Shown here: piece after piece, positions 1-8,906 of the stretch
Numbering within the stretch: position 1 is the first letter of the stretch
How the letters are laid out: the number at the start of each line of letters is the position of its first letter
Assembly (NCBI RefSeq): GCF_013283645.1
Contig: NZ_JABEKV010000002.1
Span: 69,798-133,797 of the forward strand
Direction: 5' to 3'
DNA: 64,000 nt
From: Sinorhizobium psoraleae
GTDB lineage: Bacteria; Pseudomonadota; Alphaproteobacteria; Rhizobiales; Rhizobiaceae
The notes under the pieces: generated by a model
Databases searched by the model: none
What the model was told of the DNA's origin: nothing
What the model saw: only the letters and a program-made list of their open reading frames with translations
Made by a program: the position numbers and the translations under genes

Positions 1-107
1 ACATCTGCGACCGGCTCAACTCGACGCCGCGGAAGTGCCTGGGCTACCGAACGCCGGCGGAAGTCTTCCGCAAGAAACTGCTCGCGCAAATCCGGCGTGT
101 CGGCTAG
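1..107 (+). CDS. IS30-family transposase, C-terminal end (5' part outside window)
   Basis: An open frame entering from the left edge (codons in phase with base 3) ends at TAG 105-107. It reads as the last 34 residues of an IS30-type DDE transposase: a CDRLNSTPRKCLGYRTPAEV stretch is the typical tail, where asparagine, proline and arginine precede GYRTP and a final short helix. The upstream body is not in the window, so completeness cannot be judged. Bases just after the stop (to about 155) would be expected to hold the right inverted repeat of the element, but the partner end is not visible. Confidence 0.75.
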   Translation, partial: ICDRLNSTPRKCLGYRTPAEVFRKKLLAQIRRVG

Positions 108-282
108 CATTACACGCGTAAGTCGCAGTTCGGCATGAACTCACAGGGCTATTTAGAGCCAGTTAGAGATGCGACAGTCCTGCCTCTCGACGCGCTGGTC
201 AAGGTCAACGGAAGCAAGGATGACGACCTTCAGCCTGGTGGAGACCATGAGCGTTCGGAGTCGTGATCTCCTGTTTATCACC

Positions 283-509
283 ATGTCGCGGAAGGAATTA
301 GATTGCATCGAAGGCATTCAGAATATCAATGATCGACGCCTAACCGTTATCCCGCAGCAGAGCTGCTCGGCCTCAGTCGAAAAGGTTCCGGCGCTCCGTC
401 GTCGGATCAAGTGGCAATGTGCCAGATGCGTGATGATCCCAACAGGCGAAATCTCGATGCCGATCATGCCGTCTTCCTCAATGCGCCCTCGAGCGCGGCA
501 AACAGATAA
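283..509 (+). pseudogene. ISNCY/IS1202-like transposase remnant, frameshifted
   Basis: The first 24 or so codons from ATG 283 (MSRKELDCIEGI, then NDRRLTVI) match the start of ISNCY-type transposases, which begin with a helix-turn-helix of the form MSxKELxRxEVLxxVxxxRLT. Near base 356 the homology moves to the next frame (AELLGLSRK), the normal continuation of that helix-turn-helix. The shifted frame then runs to TAA 507-509 without recognisable catalytic sequence. So only a frameshifted N-terminal scrap remains. The rest of the interval to 780 shows no gene that I can support. Confidence 0.5.
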
Positions 510-780
510 GGCGAGCGGCATCGCGGATCATCGTGGCCAGCGTTCATAGACCGCGCCAAATAGGCCGGAGATGTGACTGCACCGTCCGACTGGGATTTGC
601 GTGATCAATACCTTGCTAAACGGGCCATTCCACATATGAGGAAGACCCTGTTTAAGTGCTTACTTCGCCGAAACAGCCGCAGTCTTACAATTAAGAGCCA
701 AGCGACAACTGCCTAGGCGGAGCAGGTGCACTATCGGCTGGTTCCGTTCGTGTGCCAGTGGCGGTGAGATTTTGTGCGGC

Positions 781-1392
781 CTATCGATTGCGGTCAGCCG
801 GCATACGGCCGGACGCCTCAGCGTTTTCGGGATGAGCGAGATCGTCACCTCGTGGCGAGGAATGCGGCGCCGGTGGCATGAGTAATTCCTCCAGGAAATA
901 GGCAGAGAGTGCCGCACGGCCGGAGAGCTCGGCCTTGTGGTAAACCGAAGTCGCCTGCTGGCGAATTGTCGCTTCGCTCGCTCCCCGAATCCGCGCAATC
1001 TCCTTGTGGCTGAAGCCCTTGAGCAGGAGCAATCCGATCTCCTGTTCCGCCTGGGTGCAGCCCCAGGCCGCAAATTGCCGCTGAATGGCGGCGCCGAGCT
1101 CCTGAAAATGATCGGCAAGGTCGGCGCGCCACTGGGCATTGCTCTCGCGTATGCGCGCGACCTTGTCGCGCAGATCGAGGTTGCCCGCCTCCTGCTCGCG
1201 AAGGCGCGAGGAAAGCAGCGCCACGCAAGCCGAGCAGCCGACGAGAAGCGCGATGCTTACCGCTTCCGTCAGCAGTTCTGCGACGGTTAATTCCTCCTCC
1301 TCTTTCACCACTTCGAGGCCCAGCAACAGTGCGAAAGTCCCTACCGCACCCGTGATCAAGATCTGCCGGCCGCGTCCCTTGGTCCAATCCAT
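781..1392 (-). CDS. Membrane-anchored LuxR-type helix-turn-helix regulator
   Basis: About 203 residues from the ATG at 1392 (an in-frame ATG at 1467 is also possible). Two hydrophobic segments near the N-terminus (ILITGAVGTFALLLG and SIALLVGCSACVALL) are followed by a charged, probably coiled-coil linker. Next comes a C-terminal LuxR/GerE-type DNA-binding domain: TQAEQEIGLLLLKGFSHKEIA, with the recognition helix in SEATIRQQATSVYHKA. This layout (two membrane helices, coiled coil, LuxR HTH) occurs in a group of proteobacterial regulators of unknown signal. It lies directly downstream of, and on the same strand as, the DUF4114 gene, so it may regulate or be co-transcribed with it. No receiver or autoinducer domain is present. 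Target unknown. Confidence 0.7.
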   Translation of the reverse strand: MDWTKGRGRQILITGAVGTFALLLGLEVVKEEEELTVAELLTEAVSIALLVGCSACVALLSSRLREQEAGNLDLRDKVARIRESNAQWRADLADHFQELGAAIQRQFAAWGCTQAEQEIGLLLLKGFSHKEIARIRGASEATIRQQATSVYHKAELSGRAALSAYFLEELLMPPAPHSSPRGDDLAHPENAEASGRMPADRNR

Positions 1393-1494
1393 CCCCTGTC
1401 TCGCCGCTGGCGGCGGCGCCCCGCAACTCGCCGTTCCGCCGCCATTTTGCGCCCGCCCGTCCGGCATCGCAACAGATGGGCGCCAATTTGTGGC

Positions 1495-3243
1495 CTAGAC
1501 GAAGAAGAAGCCATCGGCGCTGAGCGAGGCTCCCGCCTTCAGTACCCCATCAGGTACTCCGTCGAAGTATCCATCGGCACCATCAAGATGGTCGTCGTAG
1601 ACGCGGTCGAGATCGCAGAAATCGACCCAATCCCGGTCCACGCGGAAATCGTCCCTGCGGATGTCGAAATCGGCGAAGCGCTCGACACGAAGCGCCGCAT
1701 CCGCAAACTGGAAGGTGTCGCTGACCACGTGGCCGTCGAGACTTTCGTCGGCTGGTCCCTCGGCCTCTTCGTCGCCCGCATCTGGGATCTGGTCCCCGGC
1801 CGGCAGGCGGTCTTCGGTGTCGCTGACCGGCTGGTCACCGTTTGTGCCGCCGGACTTCGCGCCTCCGGCCTCGCGGACGAGCTGGTTGAGCGTTTCGGCT
1901 GCGATCGGTGCGTCGCTGACAGCCACAATCGCATCATTGAAGTCGCCGTCATACTCGGGGCTGGTGTTCAACCGGTCTTCGAAGCCGATGATCTCTATCC
2001 CGCCCGCCCCTGCTGCGCTCGAAGAAGGCCCGATCGCCTGCATGCTGCCGGCCGGGTTCAACAGATTGGTACCGTCATCGGCACCGAGCGCGCTCAGGGG
2101 CTGTATCGGCACGATGTTGCCGGCATCGTCCATGACTGTCGGGGCGAAGAGATCGTTCACGTTGGCCGGCGCGCCGGTAAGAAGGTTCTTGAGTTGCAGG
2201 CCACCGTCGGTGAACTGGTCCAAGTCAACACCGATCTCGTCGGCGCCGCGCACCAAGAAGAGACACAGGGTCTGGCCGTCCGGAACGTCAACGGCGACGG
2301 ATGTCCCGCTTGCCGCATCTGCGAGGTCCGCGACGAGTATGCGCCCCTCGCTAATGGCTCCTGTCGCCTCATCGATGAAATAGGCGCCCAGCGCATCCGC
2401 GCTGTCTGTAGAGCCACCGAGCACCGTGACGTGCTTCGTCGTACCGGTCCCGGCGAAGTCCGCCCTGTCGAGGTCACGTATCTCGGCGAGATCCTCGATC
2501 GTTTTGGATTCCTTGAGCTTCGCCAGGGCCGGCGTGACGTCGTCGCTGTCATCGGAATCCATCTGGCCGACAATTCCATGGCGGTAGAGATCGACGGTCG
2601 ACGTCGTCATGCCGTTCGGCGCCACGGCGGCTTCGGTGATCAGGCCCACGCCGGGTGCATAGTATTTGTACTCGATACCGGTGGAGAGTGCCGAACTGTC
2701 GATGATCTTGATCACATCGTCGAACTCCCCGAAGGACGTTTCGAGATGGAGCCCGGTTTCCGCGATAATGCTTTCGTCCTCGGCAATCCCGGGCGCATAT
2801 TCCAGATAGTAGGCAGGGCCGAACTCCGGGCTCGCCTTCATCGCCCAACCCGGCTGGTTGCCCGAATCGTCGGCCGACCATTCGCCGTCGTGATTGACGC
2901 CGATGAAGTTGCCCGCATCGTCATATTCGTAGTTGATGACGATTTCGCCGAAATACCAGACATTGCCTTCGGTGTCCTGTGCGTACCAGTCGAAGGTGTC
3001 CTCGATGATCACATCGTCCTCGTAGACCGTGTCGCGGATCACGGTGGTGGCGACTCCGCGCACCTCGAATGTCGCAGACGTGGTGAAGAGGTCGTTGCGC
3101 TCCGTCGTGGTCTCGCCGGTGTCCACATCAGTCTCCTCGCCCATGTAGCTGAGCACGTGACCGGTAATGAGCGGGAAGTAAGGGTTGTTGATCGGCGCTC
3201 CGGGGGTGAAGGTCGCCGCTGCAAAATTAGGCAAGATAGCCAT
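1495..3243 (-). CDS. Large acidic DUF4114-domain protein, probably extracellular
   Basis: 582 residues from ATG 3243, chosen because GGAGG lies seven bases upstream on the minus strand. The N-terminal 220 residues carry PYFPLITG, DWYAQDTEGNVWYFGE and KYYAPGVG, a recurrent signature of uncharacterised secreted bacterial proteins. Around residues 415-440 the stretch GIEIIGFEDR followed by DGDFND is the typical DUF4114 core, probably calcium-binding. The C-terminal 140 residues are very Asp-rich. There is no Sec signal peptide, so if it is exported, a type I route is the likeliest; no type I transporter is visible nearby. The neighbours are a LuxR-type regulator downstream and a divergent beta-barrel gene. 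Function unknown. Confidence 0.7.
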   Translation of the reverse strand: MAILPNFAAATFTPGAPINNPYFPLITGHVLSYMGEETDVDTGETTTERNDLFTTSATFEVRGVATTVIRDTVYEDDVIIEDTFDWYAQDTEGNVWYFGEIVINYEYDDAGNFIGVNHDGEWSADDSGNQPGWAMKASPEFGPAYYLEYAPGIAEDESIIAETGLHLETSFGEFDDVIKIIDSSALSTGIEYKYYAPGVGLITEAAVAPNGMTTSTVDLYRHGIVGQMDSDDSDDVTPALAKLKESKTIEDLAEIRDLDRADFAGTGTTKHVTVLGGSTDSADALGAYFIDEATGAISEGRILVADLADAASGTSVAVDVPDGQTLCLFLVRGADEIGVDLDQFTDGGLQLKNLLTGAPANVNDLFAPTVMDDAGNIVPIQPLSALGADDGTNLLNPAGSMQAIGPSSSAAGAGGIEIIGFEDRLNTSPEYDGDFNDAIVAVSDAPIAAETLNQLVREAGGAKSGGTNGDQPVSDTEDRLPAGDQIPDAGDEEAEGPADESLDGHVVSDTFQFADAALRVERFADFDIRRDDFRVDRDWVDFCDLDRVYDDHLDGADGYFDGVPDGVLKAGASLSADGFFFV

Positions 3244-3603
3244 GGCAAGTCCTCCGAGGTGGTCGCTCGCGGCCTGGCCCCAGTCTGCCGCTCGACCGCC
3301 CGAGCAGCATGCGGTGGCTATCGCCTCAGGGGAATCCGGCAGGCGTGACGCGGAAAAGACGTGGCCGTTCAACGCGCTGGACGAGCCGTCTTACGGATGT
3401 GAGATATGCTGACCCGCACGGCATTGGTGCCAATCAAATCATCGGCTATGGTCTCTGCCAGGCAAACAGGATGATGGCCATGCGGATTTCCATTTCTTCG
3501 GTAGGAGGCAATAGCAAGTCCGCTGGCCGCAGCCTCGCCCTCGCCCACCGATTTCGGCCAGCGTCGTGGCATGCGATCCGTGCGAAGGGCTGACGGGATC
3601 TGC
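3244..3603. other. Divergent intergenic region, no gene seen
   Basis: These 360 bases separate the divergent DUF4114 gene (minus) and the beta-barrel gene (plus). Open frames crossing it are antisense extensions of the flanking genes or have implausible composition. It must hold both promoters, but I see no convincing -35/-10 pair or operator. Confidence 0.4.
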
Positions 3604-4770
3604 ATGCGTCGTCTCGCCGTTGCCTGCACCGGTGCCGCGTTGCTGAGCTTTCCGATTGGAGCGGTGGCCGAAGACCGGCTGCCGTTCCATGTCGAAGGCT
3701 GTACGGCGCCCTGTGCGGGCTATGAGGTCTCGGCTGAACTCCAGAACGACTGGGTGTTTGCCGCTGACCCCTCCTTCCTGACGTCCGATGAACTGGAACC
3801 GACAATCACGGTCGACCTGTTCCTCGCACCGACCGACAATCTCCGCTTCGTCGCCTCCATCATCACCGAGCACGTCGTCGAGCCGGATGCTGGCGAGAAT
3901 GCGGTCTTTCAAGGCATCGGGACTTACTTGGCGGAACTTTACGCCACAATCGAAACGGGCCCTGCCACCATCAGGGCAGGAAAGTTCGATACGATCTTCA
4001 GCCTTGCCAGCGAGATCGCGCCCGGGATAAACGCGACGGAACTGGTCTCGGATATCGACGCGGATGAGCGCCTTGGCGCCGAGGTCGTGTTTGACTTCGG
4101 CGGCCTTGGCATGGAGCAGGCCCTGGCGGCGACTGCGTTTGGGACCGACCGTTCGGTTCTGAGCAATTCCCTGTTTACCCAACGCGGCCGCACGAGACTA
4201 TCCGACGGCGGCGCCGGCAATACGGATGGCCTGTCCTCTTTCTCGATCACGCTTGACGGCTGCCGGGGCGCGGCGCCGAGCGATTGCTATCTGGAGGGTG
4301 ATGTCGGCTACAGGCTCGGCATCCGATATCAAGCCGCCGGCGTGCAGAACGGCGAAGAGCCGGAGGACAGTACTGGCGACGAACTGGCCTATCTGGCTGC
4401 CGCGACAACCAGCCTGGAACTGGACGAGATGACCATCAGATTGCTCGGCGAAACCGCCTACCTTCGGCATTTCGACGGCGGCTCCGACGATGCACTGCTT
4501 TTCGCCGGCTCCGCTGCGCTTGACCTTGCGCCGATGACTTATGTTGCGAGCTATACGCAGCAACTCAACCTTGTCGCCGGGGAACCGGACACACGCGAGC
4601 ATCTCGCCGACTTCGAAGCCATCTATGAGCCACAGGGAGAAACATCACTCGAAGGTTGGGAATTCGCCGCTGCCTACACGCTTGCGCGTGACGCCGACGA
4701 AACCGCCCACATCTTCAGCGTCCGGGCGATGTTCAATTTGGACGGAGACGTGGAACTCGGATCGCCGTGA
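3604..4770 (+). CDS. Outer-membrane beta-barrel (porin-like) protein
   Basis: 388 residues from ATG 3604, chosen because it starts directly with a signal peptide (MRRLAVACTGAALLSFPIGA, cleavage near AVAED). The mature protein alternates polar and hydrophobic residues in short strands, with acidic turns and many Gly/Tyr/Thr, as in trimeric-porin or LbtU-like barrels (for example FRAGKFDT-type strands such as ATIRAGKFDTIF). It ends in a strand, but not with a classical C-terminal aromatic. Three cysteines (mature region CTAPC and DGC/DCY) could form disulfides. It is divergent from the DUF4114 gene. Substrate unknown; the barrel assignment is from pattern, not from a family match. Confidence 0.6.
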   Translation: MRRLAVACTGAALLSFPIGAVAEDRLPFHVEGCTAPCAGYEVSAELQNDWVFAADPSFLTSDELEPTITVDLFLAPTDNLRFVASIITEHVVEPDAGENAVFQGIGTYLAELYATIETGPATIRAGKFDTIFSLASEIAPGINATELVSDIDADERLGAEVVFDFGGLGMEQALAATAFGTDRSVLSNSLFTQRGRTRLSDGGAGNTDGLSSFSITLDGCRGAAPSDCYLEGDVGYRLGIRYQAAGVQNGEEPEDSTGDELAYLAAATTSLELDEMTIRLLGETAYLRHFDGGSDDALLFAGSAALDLAPMTYVASYTQQLNLVAGEPDTREHLADFEAIYEPQGETSLEGWEFAAAYTLARDADETAHIFSVRAMFNLDGDVELGSP

Positions 4771-4970
4771 GACGCGAGCATATGTGCGTCCGTTTGGAGA
4801 ATCCGACAGGCTGTACACTGCGGGTATCCTAGCTTGAGCACCTGCACGGCGATACTCGTATATTGTGGGCTCGAAGTCAGCCACCGGGCCGCCGTCCGCG
4901 GGCCCCAGATTGAACTGTCCGGTTTAAGATGACGAGTAGACTTCTGACCGCGCAGCACTGTGCCTCAGCC

Positions 4971-5897
4971 GCTGTCCTCACGGATCTCTTCGAAACGCTG
5001 CAGACCTATCTGGGGTCGTCCTACATTAACGACTTCACCCGCTTCGGTCGCGTCTATCGCGTTGTGGCGCAGGCCGATACGCCGTTCAGACAACACGCCG
5101 AAAGCATCGGCAATCTGAAAATCCGCAACGGCAAAGGGGATATGGTGCCAATCGCCTCGATGATCAGCGTTGTTCCCACCTTCGGTCCCGATCCGGTGGT
5201 CAGATACAACGGCTATCCGGCTGCCGACCTGATCGGCGACTCGGATCCGCGGATATTGTCGTCTTCTGAGGTCATCACAAAGATAACCGAGCTCGCGAAG
5301 GAAAACCTGCCTACCGGGATTGAAATGGAATGGACGGACCTCAGCTATCAGCAGGTCAACCAGAGCAACTCGGCAGCGGTCGTTTTCCCCATCGCGGCTT
5401 TGCTTGTTTTCATGGTCCTTGCCTCTCTGTACGAGAGCTGGACGTTGCCTCTTTCCGTCATTCTGATCGTCCCTGTATGCATGTTTTCTGCCCTGTTTGG
5501 AGTATGGCTGACGGGTGGTGACAATAACGTCTTCGTTCAGGTCGGCCTGGTGGTGCTCATGGGTCTTGCCTGCAAAAACGCGATCCTCATCGTCGAATTT
5601 GCTCGGGAGCTTGAACACCAGGGCAAGTCGGCGGTTGAGGCGGCTCTGGAGGCCTGCCGACTGCGCCTGCGCCCCATCATCATGACGTCGGTCGCGTTCA
5701 TCGCAGGCTCCATTCCGTTATTGATAGGTCATGGTGCTGGCGCGGAGGTGCGTTTTGCTACCGGCGTGACCGTGTTTGCGGGTATGCTCGGGGTTACGCT
5801 GTTTGGCTTGTTCCTGACGCCCGTGTTTTTCATCATTTTGCGACGAATGAAGGCCGCGAGAGAGATCACTGTGATGTTGGAAGCAAGAGACCAGTAA
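4971..5897 (+). pseudogene. RND multidrug efflux pump remnant (C-terminal third)
   Basis: The frame holds about 305 residues matching the end of an AcrB/MexB-type inner-membrane transporter. It starts inside the porter domain (LTDLFETLQTYLGSSYINDF) and runs through the last transmembrane block (LYESWTLPLSVI, GLACKNAILIVEFARE, RPIIMTSVAFIAG, LTPVFFIILRR). Intact RND pumps are about 1,040 residues, so roughly 700 N-terminal residues, including the proton-relay Asp pair, are missing. The usual membrane-fusion partner is also absent. The sequence before 4971 has no homology to the missing part, so this is a 5' deletion. It is unlikely to be functional. Confidence 0.85.
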
Positions 5898-5932
5898 TTT
5901 CACCAATGGGTGCTAGGAAGGCGCCATTGCCT

Positions 5933-7693
5933 ATGGCCAACGAATCCATCAGACGCCGGCTTGCCGCCATTTTGGCCGCTGACGTGGTCGGTTACAGCCG
6001 GCTCATGGAGCGAGACGAAAAAAACACCCACACTCTGCTGATGGCGCGGTGGAAAGAGGTGCTGGAGCCGCTCGTCGCAATCCATCAGGGTCGCGTCTTC
6101 AAGCGGACCGGCGACGGCGTGTTTGTCGAATTCGGCAGCGCCGTCAACGCCGTCGAGTGCGCCGCAGCCCTTCAGCAGGCCATGGCGGCCGCGAACACAG
6201 CCATGCCGAAAGACCGGGCTATCGTTCTCCGCGTCGGTGTTAACCTGGGCGACATCATGGTCGAGGGCAGCGACCTCTACGGCGATGGAGTCAACGTGGC
6301 TGCCCGTCTCGAAACGCTCGCCAATCCCGGTGGCGTGGCGATTTCGGACGGTGTCCATGAACACGTGCATAGCCGTGTCGGAATCGATTTCGTCGACAGC
6401 GGCTATCACGAGGTCAAGAACATTAAGCGCCCGGTGCATGTCTGGAGCTGGTCGCCGAACGGCGCCGGCGATGCCGTCGGCACAGGAGTGGAAGCCGAGC
6501 CGCTACTTCCGGCGAAGCCTTCGATAGCCGTCCTGCCGTTCGACAACATGTCCGGCGACCCGGAGCAGGGCTATTTCGCCGACGGTATCACCGAAGACAT
6601 CATCACCGATCTTTCCAAGGTCTCCGGCCTCTTCGTCATCGCCCGCAATTCCTCCTTCGCCTACAAGGGCAAGGCGCCGGACATCCGCAAAGTGAGCCGG
6701 GAACTCGGCGTCCGCTACATACTGGAAGGCAGCGTGCGCCGGGCCGCCGACCGCATCCGCATCAACGCCCAGATGATCGACGGCACGACCGGCGGCCATC
6801 TCTGGGCCGAGCGCTACGATCGCGGTATCGAGGATATATTCGCGGTTCAGGACGAGGTCACCCGCACCATCGTCAGCGCGCTTAAGGTGAAGCTGACGGC
6901 CGGCGAAGAGGAGCGACGCGAGAACCGCAGCAAAATCGATCCGGAGGCCTACGACCTGCTCGTCCGCTCGCGCCAGACGATGCTGCAACTTACCGCCGTA
7001 TCGTCAAGGGAAGCACGCACCATGCTGGAGCGCGTCATCGAGATCGATCCGGGGCTGGCTGCCGCCTATGCCCGGCTGTCGATCATCGCCTTTGCCGAAT
7101 ACGCCAATCGGTGGAACGGCGCGACGGCGGAAAATCTGGAGCGGGCGCTGCAACTGGCGCAGCAGGCGATCGACGCGGACGAAACCGAGCCGCAGGCCCA
7201 CATCTCCCTGGCGCTCGTGCTTGCCTGGATGCGGCGCCTGGACGAGGCGGAAGCCGCGGCCGAGCGGGCCGTCGCGCTCGACCCCAATCTCGCCGACGCC
7301 TATACCGGGCTTGGCAACATAAGGGAATTCCAGGGTCGGTACGAAGACGCCGTCGCGCTCCATACACGGGCCTGTCGGCTCGACCCGCAATTCGACCTGT
7401 CGCTGCATTTCCTAGGGCGGGCGCGATTGAGCCTCGGGCGCTTTGACGAGGCCGAGATCGCCTTCAAGCGTCGGCTAACCCTTGCGCCGCGATCTGATAT
7501 GACGCGCTTTTATCTCGCCTGTCTCTATGGTCGAACCGGGCGCTACGAAGACGCGCGACGCTATTGGCGGGAGACACTGGAGGTCAACCCGAACTTTTCC
7601 GTCGACCACCTCAAGCGCGCCTTACCCTACCGGGATCCCGATCTGCTCGATCGGCTGGTGGACGGACTCCGCGAGGCCGGCGTCTCTATCTGA
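5933..7693 (+). CDS. Class III adenylate/guanylate cyclase with TolB-like and TPR domains
   Basis: 586 residues from ATG 5933 (another ATG lies at 5906). Residues 1-160 are a class III nucleotide cyclase domain. The metal-binding aspartates are D17 (AADVVGYSRL) and D61 (RTGDGVFVEF), and the transition-state pair is N121/R125 (VNVAARLE), so the active site looks intact. Residues about 195-320 match the N-terminal module usual in rhizobial cyclases (PSIAVLPFDNMSGDPEQGYF, GVRYILEGSVRR, LWAERYDR). The C-terminal 250 residues are TPR repeats (AYARLS, DAYTGLGNIREFQGRYEDAV), suggesting protein-protein sensing. It should be cytosolic and make cAMP or cGMP. Rhizobia carry many such paralogues; the signal sensed here is unknown. 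It follows an RND remnant and shows no operon partner. Confidence 0.9.
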   Translation: MANESIRRRLAAILAADVVGYSRLMERDEKNTHTLLMARWKEVLEPLVAIHQGRVFKRTGDGVFVEFGSAVNAVECAAALQQAMAAANTAMPKDRAIVLRVGVNLGDIMVEGSDLYGDGVNVAARLETLANPGGVAISDGVHEHVHSRVGIDFVDSGYHEVKNIKRPVHVWSWSPNGAGDAVGTGVEAEPLLPAKPSIAVLPFDNMSGDPEQGYFADGITEDIITDLSKVSGLFVIARNSSFAYKGKAPDIRKVSRELGVRYILEGSVRRAADRIRINAQMIDGTTGGHLWAERYDRGIEDIFAVQDEVTRTIVSALKVKLTAGEEERRENRSKIDPEAYDLLVRSRQTMLQLTAVSSREARTMLERVIEIDPGLAAAYARLSIIAFAEYANRWNGATAENLERALQLAQQAIDADETEPQAHISLALVLAWMRRLDEAEAAAERAVALDPNLADAYTGLGNIREFQGRYEDAVALHTRACRLDPQFDLSLHFLGRARLSLGRFDEAEIAFKRRLTLAPRSDMTRFYLACLYGRTGRYEDARRYWRETLEVNPNFSVDHLKRALPYRDPDLLDRLVDGLREAGVSI

Positions 7694-7911
7694 GTACCAA
7701 CGGGACTGCTTCGTCAGCGGAAAGGAGACGATAGGTGCGGGAACCATGGCATGGCGTGATCTTCACGCTTCATACTCTTGAGTGATGGCCAACAACGAAT
7801 CTCTAGCCCTGCAACTCGTCGAGAGTATGCCAATTCACGCTTGGAGGACGCCGAAACGACGTACACGCAAGTTCGTGACGGAAACCGGCGTGGTAAAATC
7901 AGAGTCCTGAC

Positions 7912-8034
7912 GGGCGAAAACGTCTGCACTTGGGGGCATTCTATCGGCGTCTGTCGGCACGCGTCGGCAAGGCCAAGGCGGTCACTGCCACGGCCCGCAA
8001 AATCGCCGTCTTGTTCTACAATACCCTGCGGCAC
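7912..8034 (+). pseudogene. IS110-family transposase C-terminal remnant
   Basis: About 40 codons (LHLGAFYRRLSARVGKAKAV, then TATARKIAVLFYNTLRHGM) match the C-terminal transposase_20 part of IS110-type transposases. No start, no DEDD N-terminal domain and no stop belonging to the element remain. The frame runs directly into DUF2254 sequence, so the two genes are joined at about 8035. Confidence 0.7.
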
Positions 8035-8789
8035 GGTATGGAATACAGGGGCCTATGGTTCATCCCGCTCACTTGTCTGCTGGCTAGCGTTGCCCTGTCG
8101 TTTGGCACGATCGCGATCGACCAGGCATCCGACTATAACCTCGTGCCGCAATGGCTCAGTGGTGGGCCGGATGCGGCTATCGAAATCTTCGGACCAATAG
8201 CGGCGTCAATGGTAGCCTCGCGGCGCTTGTGCTGACAATCACAATGGTTGTCGTGCAGCTCGCCATGGGCCAATTCTCTCCTCGGATCGTCCAGCAAATC
8301 CTTCACGACAAGCCGAGTCAGCTCGCGATTGGCATTTTTGTGGGTACATTCGCCCACGCCATGCTGGCACTCCGTGAGGTGCAAACGGATGCTGAAGGCG
8401 TGGTTCCGGCGTCGCGGTTCTGGTCGCTTTCGTACTTGTAGTGGTAAGCATAAGGGGTCTGGTCTGGTATGTTAAAATATCGGGCGCGCACTCAGAGTGT
8501 CGGCACTGATTGAGCCTGTGGGCAACGATACGCGCAAGCTGCTGGACCAGATCTATGCGGACGTTGGCGCTACAAACTCCGACGGGTCGACGATCTCCGC
8601 TCCCACATCGGGGGTGATCATCCGAATAGACCACGATAAGCTAGTCCGAGTTGCCAAGGCCGGCGGCTGTTTCTCGCGCTGCGGCCAGCACTGGGCGAGT
8701 TCGTGCCGCCCGGCGCCCCACTTTTTGAGATCACCGGGAACAGGGCGCGCCTCGACGTGAACGCAGCGATGCGCTCCATCGGAGATTAG
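8035..8789 (+). pseudogene. DUF2254 membrane protein, multiply frameshifted
   Basis: Three pieces in different frames follow the order of a DUF2254 integral membrane protein. The N-terminal helix piece is GLWFIPLTCLLASVALSFGT with LVPQWLSGGPDAA. From about 8220 in another frame there is LAALVLTITMVVVQLAMGQF, then SPRIVQQILHDKPSQLAIG. From about 8500 there is a soluble part, TISAPTSGVIIRIDHDKLVR, which switches frame again near 8690 to LGEFVPPGAPLFEITGNRAR and stops at TAG 8787-8789. Intact members exceed 400 residues, so it is both frameshifted and shortened. It is not expected to make a product. Confidence 0.75.
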
Positions 8790-8843
8790 ACAACTCGGTG
8801 ACGCCACCTGCTTGTCAATGCTTAAAATCTCTCGGCCACTCTG

Positions 8844-8875
8844 GCTTTGACAAAGCAGGAAAGTTCGTGCTTAGT
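8844..8875 (+). promoter_or_regulatory. Candidate promoter with 13-bp palindrome
   Basis: TTGACA at 8847-8852 is a consensus -35 box. Seventeen bases later CTTAGT (8870-8875) is a plausible -10 box. The -35 sits inside GCTTTGACAAAGC (8844-8856), which is palindromic except for its centre. The arrangement would place the start of transcription inside the larger palindrome that follows and drive the winged-helix/nucleotidyltransferase operon. Confidence 0.55.
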
Positions 8876-8902
8876 GTCCTCAGTCCTAGGACAGAGGACA
8901 CT
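8873..8902. promoter_or_regulatory. Near-perfect 30-bp palindrome, candidate operator
   Basis: The arms AGTGTCCTC (8873-8881) and GAGGACACT (8894-8902) are exact inverted repeats, and the core GTCCTAGGAC (8883-8892) is itself a perfect palindrome. Overall 28 of 30 positions are symmetric. It overlaps the presumed -10 box and ends four bases before the ATG at 8907. Such symmetry fits a dimeric repressor site, the obvious candidate being the winged-helix protein encoded just downstream, as in autoregulated toxin-antitoxin operons. A transcript hairpin that hides the start codon is an alternative. Confidence 0.7.
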
Positions 8903-8906
8903 CGCC

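Noticed and set aside
169..549. 126-codon plus-strand frame as an intact gene
   Set aside because: Only a short stretch matches a transposase start; the rest is out of frame with the homology.
1447..3348. Long plus-strand open frame (over 600 codons) opposite the DUF4114 gene
   Set aside because: It is the antisense of a well-formed acidic protein; its own translation has no domains and is rich in Arg/Gly/Val as expected for antisense of GC-rich DNA.
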